From Ruminococcaceae bacterium UBA1320 (GTDB lineage: Bacteria > Bacillota > Clostridia > Oscillospirales > Ethanoligenentaceae): a stretch of DNA of 11,636 nucleotides. The stretch lies in assembly GCA_002306975.1 (NCBI GenBank), contig DBTI01000283.1, positions 1-11,636 of the forward strand, in the 5' to 3' direction. Below the pieces are notes generated by a model. The model made no database searches and was not told where the DNA came from. It saw nothing but the letters and a program-made list of their open reading frames with translations. Below, piece by piece: positions 1 through 7,062 of the stretch; within the stretch, counting starts at the first letter, position 1, and the number at the start of each line of letters is the position of its first letter. The position numbers were made by a program, and so were the translations under genes.

Positions 1-889
1 ATACGAGCTGAACATCATAAGAGTCAAGCAGTTTCCCGATATATTTATAGTCGCTTACCAGATAGTCCGGGTGAAGTTTGCTTTGTCCCGCCCAATGCTC
101 TACAATCCCGTGATGCGACATTACAGTAACGGCTTTGCCCTGTGCTTTCGCCGTTTTCAGTACGCCCTCGAGCCATGTTTCCTCGCTTTGCGTCAGCCTG
201 CCGCCAACCACTTCAGTGCCGCCTTTTTTATTCTCGCTGTAACGGCATGTATCAAGGGCTACAATCCACAGACCGTCCTGCGGCTCCGCGACATAGCTGA
301 GTGAAGACGGATCTCGCATTATAGCGTCACCATATCCGTAGTTTTTATAGATATCAGCAAACTGTGCCGCAGAGACATTTGGAACGGGAATGGATTTATC
401 GCCATCATAGCGGAATGCGCCGGGGTTGTTTACATCATGATTGCCGGGAATAACATAGACCCTAATGCCCTTTTGGGTCAGTTTTGAAAGCTCCGCCGCC
501 ATATGCTGGTGGTTAATCAACTCGCCGTCTTTGGTAAGATCGCCGGTCACAAGCACAAACTTTACGCCTGAGGTGCTGATTGCATTTACGCTGAAGTCGA
601 TAAGATCACCGCTGTCCTTGATCAGTTTGCGGTCGGAATTAAGGCAGTCTTCAAATGCCTTGCCACTTGTGCCTAAAGAATCGTCATAATAGTGGGTGTC
701 GCTGATCACTGCAAACTTGGTATCGGGATATGACGCTTTTTTTGAAGCAGAGGCTGAATTGGCATAGGTGTAGTTAAGCTTTGGAAGACTGTCTATGTAC
801 CCTGATATTAACATTATGCATGGAATAGCAACGATAAGCGCCGCAAGGGCACACAGCAGAACTTTTCGCAAAGTATGTTTTTTTTTCAT
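1..889 (-). CDS. Calcineurin-like metallophosphoesterase, membrane-anchored, partial (C-terminus off window)
   Basis: A minus-strand frame open from ATG at 889 to the left edge gives 296 residues. Metallophosphoesterase metal-binding motifs appear in order: SDTHY (Asp64, His66), VTGDLTKDGE (Asp117), PGNHD (residues 148-152) and SHHG (His259/His260). The final GHxH motif expected in this family lies beyond the window. Residues 1-9 are basic and about 10-30 are hydrophobic, then a Ser/Ala/Lys-rich linker to about residue 52. This suggests a signal anchor or signal peptide, with the catalytic domain outside the membrane. The start is supported by GGAG about 7 nt upstream (minus-strand gattggagcgatat before ATG). 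The family hydrolyses phosphomono- or diesters using two metal ions; the substrate cannot be told from sequence. It is divergent from the 1367-2488 gene and no minus-strand partner is visible. Confidence 0.9.
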   Translation of the reverse strand, partial: MKKKHTLRKVLLCALAALIVAIPCIMLISGYIDSLPKLNYTYANSASASKKASYPDTKFAVISDTHYYDDSLGTSGKAFEDCLNSDRKLIKDSGDLIDFSVNAISTSGVKFVLVTGDLTKDGELINHQHMAAELSKLTQKGIRVYVIPGNHDVNNPGAFRYDGDKSIPVPNVSAAQFADIYKNYGYGDAIMRDPSSLSYVAEPQDGLWIVALDTCRYSENKKGGTEVVGGRLTQSEETWLEGVLKTAKAQGKAVTVMSHHGIVEHWAGQSKLHPDYLVSDYKYIGKLLDSYDVQLV

Positions 890-979
890 ATATCGCTCCA
901 ATCTTTCGTCGGCACAGGTTTATACATCAACACAACTACGTTTGGCAGAAAATGCAGATAGGCAAAGCATCAGAAAAGT

Positions 980-1007
980 TTGACTTTTCATCACAAGTAA
1001 GTATAAT
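980..1007 (+). promoter_or_regulatory. Possible sigmaA-type promoter
   Basis: TTGACT (980-985) and TATAAT (1002-1007) are separated by 16 bp. Both boxes are close to consensus, but no gene starts until 1367 and AT-rich DNA gives such matches by chance. If active it would transcribe through the 1216-1245 inverted repeat. Confidence 0.3.
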
Positions 1008-1106
1008 TTGTATGCGGTGTCGAAAAAACTATAGTAAGGTAAAATTTCTGTAAAAAGCCGCAGCCGACGCAAAACGATAGGCGACATAGAATAAAAGGCA
1101 ATATGA

Positions 1107-1135
1107 TTGTTTTGTTCCGTTGCCTTTGGTATAAT
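1107..1135 (+). promoter_or_regulatory. Possible extended -10 promoter
   Basis: TTGTTT (1107-1112), a 17-bp spacer and TATAAT (1130-1135) preceded by TGG, an extended -10 element. It points towards the reductase gene. Its weak -35 and its distance from the gene keep confidence low. Confidence 0.3.
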
Positions 1136-1215
1136 ATAAAGTTGATGGCCCTTGATATTCTTGTTTTGGACAATCTCGTTTTGATGCTCACTGTATAATA
1201 AAAGTTTGTACTGTC

Positions 1216-1245
1216 GTAATTTTTCTCTCATAAGAGAAAAATTAC
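1216..1245. repeat. Perfect 13-bp inverted repeat with 4-nt loop
   Basis: Left arm GTAATTTTTCTCT (1216-1228) and right arm AGAGAAAAATTAC (1233-1245) are exact reverse complements around CATA. There is no T tract on either strand, so a standard terminator is unlikely. It ends 9 bp before the -35 box at 1255, so it could be an operator for a second regulator or an RNA hairpin of a longer upstream transcript. Confidence 0.7.
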
Positions 1246-1254
1246 AGAAAACTA

Positions 1255-1285
1255 TTGACATGGAGTTTACTTCAAGTGGTAAGGT
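1255..1285 (+). promoter_or_regulatory. MerR-family-type promoter and operator
   Basis: A consensus -35 TTGACA (1255-1260) and a -10 TAAGGT (1280-1285) are separated by 19 bp instead of the usual 17. The spacer carries an imperfect palindrome of the form ACnTGnAGT-tt-ACTnCAnGT (1258-1277). A 19-bp spacer with a dyad between the boxes is the hallmark of promoters activated by MerR-family regulators, which distort the DNA to realign the boxes. Transcription would start near 1292, giving a leader of about 75 nt before the reductase. No MerR-family gene is in the window, so the regulator is inferred. Confidence 0.75.
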
Positions 1286-1350
1286 TAATGTTGCAGCCGG
1301 GTGGCTCCATAAAATCGGAATAACAAAAAAGTTATACTGAGAATCAAAAC

Positions 1351-1356
1351 AGGAGG
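1351..1356 (+). promoter_or_regulatory. Ribosome binding site of the reductase
   Basis: Consensus AGGAGG lies 10 nt before ATG 1367 and fixes that start; no competing upstream start is in frame with it. Confidence 0.85.
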
Positions 1357-1366
1357 TAATGCAGAT

Positions 1367-2488
1367 ATGGAAAAGAAAAAATTAGGATTCGGGTTTATGC
1401 GTTTACCGTTATTGAGCCAGAGTGATTCAGAAAATATTGATATGGATACATTAAATCAAATGGTGGATACGTTTTTGGACAGGGGATTTACCTATTTCGA
1501 TACAGCCTATATGTATCATATGTATAAGAGCGAGATAGCCATTAGAGAATCGGTGGTAAAACGTCATAAACGCGACAGCTTCACTGTAGCGACAAAATTA
1601 CCGACGATGCAATTAAAAACAAAAGAAGATCAGGAACGGATTTTTAACGAACAGTTAGAAAAATGCGGCGTAGATTACTTCGATTACTATCTTCTTCACA
1701 ACCTCGGTGTATCGCATTATGCGATAGCCCAAAAGTTTGATAGCTTTGCGTTTATTCAGGCAAAGAAAAAAGAGGGGAAAGTAAGACAGATCGGATTTTC
1801 CTATCATGATAATGCGGACTTATTAGATGAAATTCTGACAGCGCATCCGGAAGTGGATTTTGTCCAGTTACAGATTAATTATATGGATTGGGACAATGAA
1901 AGCATTCAATCAAGAAAGTGCTATGAAGTAGCAAGAAAGCATAACAAACCTGTTATTGTTATGGAACCTGTCAAAGGCGGTACGCTTGCAAAAGTACCCG
2001 GAAAAGCAGAAAAATTATTTAAGGATTATCATCCCGATCTGTCCATACCGTCATGGGCTGTCCGTTTCGCGGCAAGCCATGAGGGTGCTATGATGGTCTT
2101 AAGCGGAATGTCCAATATGGAGCAGCTGCTGGATAACACAGGTTATATGCAGGAATTTGAACCGTTAACTCAGAAGGAATATGATGTTGTTAAACAGGCT
2201 GTCAAGACCATTAATGACACAATTGCAATTCCTTGCACAGCATGCCAGTACTGCGTAGAGGGGTGCCCGAAAGGCATAGCTATTCCGAAGTATTTTGCGT
2301 TGTATAACACAGAGAAGCAATCCTTGAGCACAGGGCTTTCCATACAAGGGGTATACTACAATAACTATGCAAAGACACATGGAAAGGCATCAGACTGTAT
2401 TGGATGCAAACAGTGTGAAAGGAATTGTCCACAGCATATTGAGATTGCAAAATGGTTAAAGGATGTAGCTGAAACCTTTGAATCATAA
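1367..2488 (+). CDS. Aldo/keto reductase with C-terminal [4Fe-4S] ferredoxin-like domain
   Basis: The 373-residue protein joins an aldo/keto reductase barrel (about 1-265) to a ferredoxin-like C-terminus (about 285-360). The catalytic tetrad is visible: Asp45 and Tyr50 in FDTAYMY, Lys77 in VATKLP, His111 in LLHNLG. QIGFSYH (141-147) and VMEPVKGG (198-205) fit the NADPH-binding side of the barrel. Two CxxCxxCxxxCP motifs (Cys290/293/296/300 and Cys344/347/350/354) should bind two [4Fe-4S] clusters. Length and architecture match the clostridial 'aldo/keto reductase, 4Fe-4S' family. It probably reduces a carbonyl in the cytoplasm, with the clusters linking to ferredoxin-type electron flow; substrate unknown. 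A MerR-type promoter precedes it, so expression may respond to an electrophile, metal or drug. The FliB-like gene follows after 79 nt and is probably co-transcribed. Confidence 0.93.
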   Translation: MEKKKLGFGFMRLPLLSQSDSENIDMDTLNQMVDTFLDRGFTYFDTAYMYHMYKSEIAIRESVVKRHKRDSFTVATKLPTMQLKTKEDQERIFNEQLEKCGVDYFDYYLLHNLGVSHYAIAQKFDSFAFIQAKKKEGKVRQIGFSYHDNADLLDEILTAHPEVDFVQLQINYMDWDNESIQSRKCYEVARKHNKPVIVMEPVKGGTLAKVPGKAEKLFKDYHPDLSIPSWAVRFAASHEGAMMVLSGMSNMEQLLDNTGYMQEFEPLTQKEYDVVKQAVKTINDTIAIPCTACQYCVEGCPKGIAIPKYFALYNTEKQSLSTGLSIQGVYYNNYAKTHGKASDCIGCKQCERNCPQHIEIAKWLKDVAETFES

Positions 2489-2553
2489 CTTTTTTTCGGC
2501 GTACAGGGAATGGCGTCAGCTTCAACATGTCGTAAAAGCACGTTAATACAGCA

Positions 2554-2570
2554 TAGGAGTGTTCATTTTG
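2554..2570 (+). promoter_or_regulatory. RBS and TTG start of the FliB-like gene
   Basis: TAGGAG (2554-2559) is the only Shine-Dalgarno-like site here. It lies 8 nt before an in-frame TTG at 2568. An in-frame GTG at 2559 overlaps the site itself and cannot use it. The TTG start gives a protein beginning MKEVLQPDYV, which fits the family's usual N-terminus. Confidence 0.75.
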
Positions 2571-3827
2571 AAAGAAGTATTACAACCTGATTATGTGTCC
2601 AAATTTGCATGTATCACTTCACGATGCGAGGATACCTGTTGCCGGGGATGGAGGGTTGCAATCGATCAGGAAAGCTATGATAAATACATAAATCTTATGA
2701 ATACAGGTGACTTATTCAACGGGAAAATAACAAGGGATGATATTATGCAGGTCGAGGGGGCTTTTGCGGAAGTCGTGTTATCGGATAACACCTGCCCCTT
2801 TCTGACCGAAAAAAAGCTTTGCAGTATTCAGGAAATGTACGGTGAGAGCTATTTATCACTTACCTGCGCTATATTCCCCCGCAATTACAATATGGTTAAC
2901 GGCAAACTGGAATTGACATTGAATATGTCATGCCCGCATGCTGCCCGTCTGGCCCTGTTAGAGCCCACTCCAATGAAGTTTTCGCTTGCAGAGATTAAGG
3001 ATGACCCGCGAATCGGGAAGATTCCTGCTTTAGATTTATCTGATCCTGAATATCCCAATAGCGTTTATCCGTATTTTGAAGAAGTACGCTCCTTTATTGT
3101 CACGCTTATTCAGAATCGAAATTATTGTTTTGAGGATCGTCTGGTTATTCTCGGCAGGTTCTGCAATGACCTGAATATAGCCGATAATCGTTCGGGCAGC
3201 GACGCGGTTATACGGCTTATCAACAGCTACACACACTTAATAGATAATCATGGATTCGATAAATTTATCAGCAGTATCCCAGATCAACCTACAGCGCTGT
3301 TAAAAACGTTGATGATCCTAATCGAATACCGATTAAAAACAGGTGTGACAGGCAAGCGATTTTTAGAATGCTTTAATCAGTTCAAGCAAGGACTTAATTA
3401 CACGAATGAAATATCGGATGAAGACTTGTCCGATTCATATAAGGAAGTTAAGTCCAGCTGCTATGATAATTTCATAAAGCAAAATGAATACATTTTCGAA
3501 AACTATTTTGTAAATTATGTTTTCAAAGAGCTTTTTCCTTTTGGAGAGTCAAAAACGATTTATAACAAGGATATTTTTACTGTTCCAAAAACAATATTCA
3601 CAGAGTACATGTTGATGGCGGTACATTACGCAATGATCAAAAATTTATTGGTCGGCATAGCAGGATACTATAAAGACCAGTTTGGAATGCAACATGTTAT
3701 AAATCTGATCCAATCCTTTGCCAAAAATATAGACCACGATGTTCCTTATCTTCAAAGACTTCTTAAATTTTTTGATGATAATCAAATGATAAATTTTGCT
3801 TGCACAGCAATGCTCATCAAAAATTAA
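2568..3827 (+). CDS. FliB-like lysine N-methylase family protein (Cys-cluster protein)
   Basis: From the TTG start the protein has 419 residues. Its N-terminal third carries the Cys pattern of the FliB/YkgJ-type CxxCxxCC family: Cys15, Cys20, Cys24, Cys25 (CITSRCEDTCCRGW), then Cys76 (CPFL), Cys85 (LCSIQ), Cys100 (LTCAIFPR) and Cys122 (SCPHA). Salmonella FliB of this family methylates flagellin lysines and has been reported to hold a [4Fe-4S] cluster. The remaining 290 residues are largely helical and less conserved. No flagellar gene is in the window, so a flagellin target is doubtful; clostridial genomes often carry such paralogues without known substrates. It follows the Fe-S reductase by 79 nt on the same strand, probably under the same MerR-type promoter, so a shared role in a redox or stress response is possible but inferred. 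Confidence 0.85.
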   Translation: MKEVLQPDYVSKFACITSRCEDTCCRGWRVAIDQESYDKYINLMNTGDLFNGKITRDDIMQVEGAFAEVVLSDNTCPFLTEKKLCSIQEMYGESYLSLTCAIFPRNYNMVNGKLELTLNMSCPHAARLALLEPTPMKFSLAEIKDDPRIGKIPALDLSDPEYPNSVYPYFEEVRSFIVTLIQNRNYCFEDRLVILGRFCNDLNIADNRSGSDAVIRLINSYTHLIDNHGFDKFISSIPDQPTALLKTLMILIEYRLKTGVTGKRFLECFNQFKQGLNYTNEISDEDLSDSYKEVKSSCYDNFIKQNEYIFENYFVNYVFKELFPFGESKTIYNKDIFTVPKTIFTEYMLMAVHYAMIKNLLVGIAGYYKDQFGMQHVINLIQSFAKNIDHDVPYLQRLLKFFDDNQMINFACTAMLIKN

Positions 3828-3934
3828 CTATGCAGTGTAATAAAAGCGTTACTATGATCCAAAGGCGGGGACTTGTTTTTTTATTGATTTTGATGCTGTG
3901 CAGTAACAACGTTTTCTGAGCGTAGATGCAAATC

Positions 3935-3983
3935 AAGGGGCTGCCTCGCATGGCTTTTTAAAAGTCATGCGAGGCAGCCCCTT
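3935..3983. terminator. Long hairpin between convergent genes; bidirectional terminator or dispersed repeat
   Basis: Arms of 18 bp (3935-3952 and 3966-3983; AAGGGGCTGCCTCGCATG and its exact complement) enclose a loop that can pair further through a G.T and CTTT/AAAG. It lies 107 nt past the FliB-like stop and 90 nt past the helicase stop, as expected for a shared terminator. Neither side has a good T tract (CTTATAAA on plus, CTTGATTT on minus), so it may instead be a copy of a dispersed palindromic element. Confidence 0.6.
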
Positions 3984-4073
3984 ATAAACGAACCTAAAGA
4001 AATTCATATTTTACGACAGAATAGACTGAATCATACAGGTTTTGCATAATGCAGACTCGAAGTTTCTAAAAGG

Positions 4074-5231
4074 TTATCTTGATTTTTGTGAATCAAACGG
4101 TTTCAAATTCACAATCTTGCCTTTGAACATATCTTTGCCTTGAAAGCTTATGTTAAATTTCTTTTCATACAATTTGATAAGGCTCAGTTCCCTTGCCGTA
4201 ATGAGGGAAATAACCTGCCCTTTGTTTCCGTTTCTGCCCGTTCTTCCTGCCCTGTGTAAATAATCAAGCGGGTCTTCCGGCATGCTGATGTTGAAAATGG
4301 TCGTTATCCCGTCAATTTGCAGACCTCTGGCGGCGATATCCGAAGCGATAAGGAATTGAAGCTTTCCTGACTTGAAATTTTCCAGAGAGGCTTTCCTCTG
4401 TAGCTTATCAATATCCCCATAAATATTCCCGGCTAAAAACTGATGGTATTTCAATTTTTCGGCAGCCACATCATTCTCATAGGCTTTGTTGATAAATATC
4501 ATCGCTTTTGCCGGCTTTAATATCCGCGCAAGCTTAATCAGTTCGTCAATCTTGTCTCGTTGCTCCGCGATAAAATACCAATGCTCGATAGAGGTTGGAA
4601 TTGAAACGGTATTTTCTATTCTGATCAGCTCCGGCTCTTTCATGATGAGCTTTGCCGTTTTAATCGTTTCGTTCGAGATCGACGCGGAAAAAAGCAAAAG
4701 CTGTCGGTCTCGGAGCGTGGTGTCAATGACGGCCTTGACAGCGCTGTAGTTGTCTTTGCCCATCATCTTGTCCGCTTCATCGATAACGATGGTTTTGACC
4801 GTATGCGCAGAGATTTTTCTCTTTTTTATGAGCTCCAGTATTCTGCCCGGCGAGCCGACCACAATCTGCGGTTTTTCTTTGAGCTTTTCTATCTGCCTTG
4901 TAATATTTACATTGCCGATCACAGGCATGCCGAGAAGCGCGATGCCCGAATTCTGTGCAAGCCGCTCAATCTGGCGCTGAATCTGCATGGCAAGCTCATG
5001 CGTCGGAACAAGAATGATCGCCTGCGTTTCACGCCTTTGCGGCTGCAATTTTTCAAACAGCGGCAGTAAAAAAGCAAGCGTCTTTCCAGTGCCCGTCTGA
5101 GACTGCACAATTAAATCTTTATTTTGCAGCGCAAGGGGAATAGCAGTAGCTTGCACTTCTGTAGGGACTGTTATGTCCTCTTTTTGCAAAGCAGCGGCAA
5201 CCGCCGAATTTAAAAATCCAAAATCATTCAT
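4074..5231 (-). CDS. DEAD-box RNA helicase, short core-only form (YfmL/CshC-like)
   Basis: The 385-residue protein has all core DEAD-box motifs: PTEVQ Q-motif (23-27), Walker A SQTGTGKT (44-51), PTHELA (76-81), SPGR (127-130), DEAD (151-154), SAS in place of the usual SAT (182-184), SDIAARGLQ (297-305) and HRAGRTGR (326-333). It ends about 50 residues after motif VI with only a short basic tail (DSQKSR), so it lacks an RNA-binding extension. This size fits B. subtilis YfmL (CshC), which helps 50S ribosome assembly; that assignment is by layout only. The start ATG at 5231 is preceded by a modest AGAGAAAG. Its start is 43 nt from the stop of the larger upstream helicase on the same strand, so the two are probably one operon. 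Confidence 0.92.
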   Translation of the reverse strand: MNDFGFLNSAVAAALQKEDITVPTEVQATAIPLALQNKDLIVQSQTGTGKTLAFLLPLFEKLQPQRRETQAIILVPTHELAMQIQRQIERLAQNSGIALLGMPVIGNVNITRQIEKLKEKPQIVVGSPGRILELIKKRKISAHTVKTIVIDEADKMMGKDNYSAVKAVIDTTLRDRQLLLFSASISNETIKTAKLIMKEPELIRIENTVSIPTSIEHWYFIAEQRDKIDELIKLARILKPAKAMIFINKAYENDVAAEKLKYHQFLAGNIYGDIDKLQRKASLENFKSGKLQFLIASDIAARGLQIDGITTIFNISMPEDPLDYLHRAGRTGRNGNKGQVISLITARELSLIKLYEKKFNISFQGKDMFKGKIVNLKPFDSQKSR

Positions 5232-5274
5232 TGCTTTCTCTTTTCATCTGCATTTTAAAAGCCAATTATTCGCC

Positions 5275-6858
5275 TTATCCCCGATTGTCGGTTCGGCGGC
5301 CTTTGATGAAACGTTTGGTGCTTTCCGGCACAGCATTTTTTACCTGCATCCCGTCGTCATGCAGTTTTGCGTCGACAAACATGCCTTTTATTCTGCTGCC
5401 TTTCATGGCATCGACAACTTCCTGTTTGTGTGCGTCAGGGACTTCCACAATTGTTGATTTTCCGAGTATTTCTATTCTGCCGATGTCGCTGCCGGAAAGG
5501 CTCGTTTTTTCCGCAATTGATTTGACGATGTTGCCGGGTTCAATGTTCTGCTCTTTGCCGAGATTGATTACGATCCTTGCAGTATCCGCCTTTTGCACAG
5601 GGTGATTTCTTTTGGATCCACTTATGTCTTTTGAAGGCCTTGCGGAGATCCTTTGAGGTCTTTTTTCTGTACTTAATGAATTAATCGCTTCAGTTATCGG
5701 TGGTTTGCTGTTTATGTGCAGCACATGCCCCGCAACCTGTATATCCTGAAAAATCATTTCGGCTTTTGTGGCGCGCTCAATCTCACTCAGCTGCAAAACC
5801 TGCGTTCTGCTGCACGCAATTGTAAATGCCATACCAGTCTTGCCGGCTCTGCCTGTTCTGCCGATGCGGTGGATGTAATATTCGGTATTCGGCGGAATGT
5901 CAAAATTTATGACGGCTTCCACGTCCTGTGCGTCGATACCGCGCGCGGCAACATCGGTTGCGACAAGAAGCGCGGACTTGTCGGTTTTAAAGTTTTTCAT
6001 AACCTGTGTTCTGACATTTTGTCTCATGCTGCCATGTATGCCAACAGCCTCATATCCATTTTGGTTCAAAAATCGGCACATCTCATCCACCATTCTTTGT
6101 GTGTTGCAAAAAACAATAGACTTATGGATTTCATTGAGCTTTAAAATTTCGATAAGAGCCTCGGGCTTCTTGGCAGCGGGCACCTCACAATAAAACTGCT
6201 TTGTCGCGGCAAGTGTAACCTGCTTGGTGATAACCTCGATAATCTCCGGCTGTTTCTGATAAGCTTTTGTAATCGCCAAAATTTCCGGCGGCATTGTGGC
6301 GCTGAACAGAATGGTTTGACGGTCGGAGGGTGTTTTGCTCAGAATGGTTTCGATATCCTCTCTAAAGCCCATGTCCAGCATCTCATCCGCTTCATCAAGT
6401 ACTACCATTTTCAGTTTGCCGAGCTTTAAGGTTTTGCGGTTCATGTGATCCATAATTCTGCCCGGCGTGCCTATTACGACATTGACCCCTTTTTTTAGCT
6501 CGTTTATCTGTCTGTCGATGTGCTGGCCGCCGTATATTGCGGCGGCTTTTACACCCGACTTGTATTTATATATCTTCTTGAATTCGCCCCATGACTGCAT
6601 CGCAAGTTCGCGGGTCGGGCAAATAACCAGAACCTGAACATCGGTTTTGTTTTCGCCGTCAGTAAGTTCGACTGCCGGAATGGCAAAAGCCGCTGTTTTT
6701 CCTGTTCCTGTCTGCGAGCGGCCAATAATGTCGCGCCCTTCAAGTATCAGCGGAATCGTCTTCGCCTGTATTTCGGTGGTGTTTTCAAAACCCATTTCGC
6801 GAACCGCACGCTGAAGCTCCTCTGAAATATTAATGCTGTTGAATGAAATTTGCGACAT
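5275..6858 (-). CDS. DEAD-box RNA helicase with C-terminal DbpA-type RNA-binding domain (DeaD/DbpA-like)
   Basis: The 527-residue ATP-dependent RNA helicase has Q-motif residues Phe6 and Gln31, Walker A SQTGTGKT (48-55), PTRELA (81-86), TPGR (131-134), DEAD (155-158), SAT (186-188), TDVAARGID (301-309) and HRIGRTGR (330-337). A basic linker (about 395-425) leads to a beta-alpha-beta DbpA/CsdA RNA-binding domain at about 427-498 (ARIVINLGKE ... GRIEILGKSTIVEVP). A short basic tail follows (RFIKGRRTDNRG). Proteins of this layout act in ribosome assembly, cold adaptation and mRNA turnover. AGAGGA lies 5 nt upstream of ATG 6858. It is the first gene of a probable two-helicase operon; upstream lie a promoter and an intrinsic terminator that could form an attenuated leader. 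Confidence 0.95.
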   Translation of the reverse strand: MSQISFNSINISEELQRAVREMGFENTTEIQAKTIPLILEGRDIIGRSQTGTGKTAAFAIPAVELTDGENKTDVQVLVICPTRELAMQSWGEFKKIYKYKSGVKAAAIYGGQHIDRQINELKKGVNVVIGTPGRIMDHMNRKTLKLGKLKMVVLDEADEMLDMGFREDIETILSKTPSDRQTILFSATMPPEILAITKAYQKQPEIIEVITKQVTLAATKQFYCEVPAAKKPEALIEILKLNEIHKSIVFCNTQRMVDEMCRFLNQNGYEAVGIHGSMRQNVRTQVMKNFKTDKSALLVATDVAARGIDAQDVEAVINFDIPPNTEYYIHRIGRTGRAGKTGMAFTIACSRTQVLQLSEIERATKAEMIFQDIQVAGHVLHINSKPPITEAINSLSTEKRPQRISARPSKDISGSKRNHPVQKADTARIVINLGKEQNIEPGNIVKSIAEKTSLSGSDIGRIEILGKSTIVEVPDAHKQEVVDAMKGSRIKGMFVDAKLHDDGMQVKNAVPESTKRFIKGRRTDNRG

Positions 6859-6937
6859 TGTGTTCCTCTTTTCAAATCACTAAAGTGTATATAACTATTC
6901 TTGCTTTTAAAATTGCAGTAATGTATAAAAGCGCATT

Positions 6938-6967
6938 AAAAAACGAGGATTTAAAATCCCCGTTTTT
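6938..6967 (-). terminator. Intrinsic terminator upstream of the helicase operon
   Basis: On the minus strand CGGGGATT (6962-6955) pairs with AATCCTCG (6951-6944) around a short TTTA-rich loop, with one G.U pair, followed by six T (6943-6938) and preceded by five A. The G.U pair is an A/C mismatch on the plus strand, so it is built for minus-strand transcripts. It can end the flavoprotein transcript (stop at 7063). Because a good promoter lies between the two, it may also act in the helicase leader. Confidence 0.85.
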
Positions 6968-6981
6968 ACCTAAATCAATTC

Positions 6982-7010
6982 AGTATATCACATGGAGTAG
7001 GTTAAGTCAA
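6982..7010 (-). promoter_or_regulatory. Near-consensus sigmaA promoter reading into the helicase operon
   Basis: On the minus strand TTGACT (7010-7005), 17 bp, then TATACT (6987-6982): five of six consensus bases in each box at the ideal spacing. Transcription would start near 6975, just before the terminator at 6967-6938, about 117 nt upstream of ATG 6858. It lies in the spacer after the flavoprotein stop. I see no clearly better promoter between the terminator and the helicase. Confidence 0.65.
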
Positions 7011-7062
7011 ACGATAGCTCTACTAAGAACAAAATCAGCTACTTTATTACCTGTTTTCAGTT

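Larger units (their letters stand above)
890..1366. other. 477-bp divergent intergenic region
   Basis: This spacer separates the phosphoesterase (minus) from the reductase (plus). I see no convincing gene. It holds two possible plus-strand sigmaA-type promoters (980-1007 and 1107-1135), a perfect 13-bp inverted repeat (1216-1245) and the MerR-type promoter (1255-1285) that probably drives the reductase. A minus-strand open frame at 920-1261 is treated as chance because it resembles no family I know and runs into the promoter. No clear promoter for the phosphoesterase could be picked. Confidence 0.6.

Noticed and set aside
920..1261. Minus-strand open frame of 113 codons in the divergent spacer
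   Set aside because: It begins inside the MerR-type promoter, matches no family I recognise and reads like chance translation of AT-rich DNA.
2559..2567. GTG 2559 as the start of the FliB-like gene
   Set aside because: The GTG overlaps the only Shine-Dalgarno-like site, whereas TTG 2568 is spaced correctly from it.
6901..6930. Plus-strand promoter TTGCTT (6901-6906), 17 bp, TATAAA (6924-6929)
   Set aside because: No plus-strand gene follows for thousands of bases and the -35 is weak; likely chance in AT-rich DNA.
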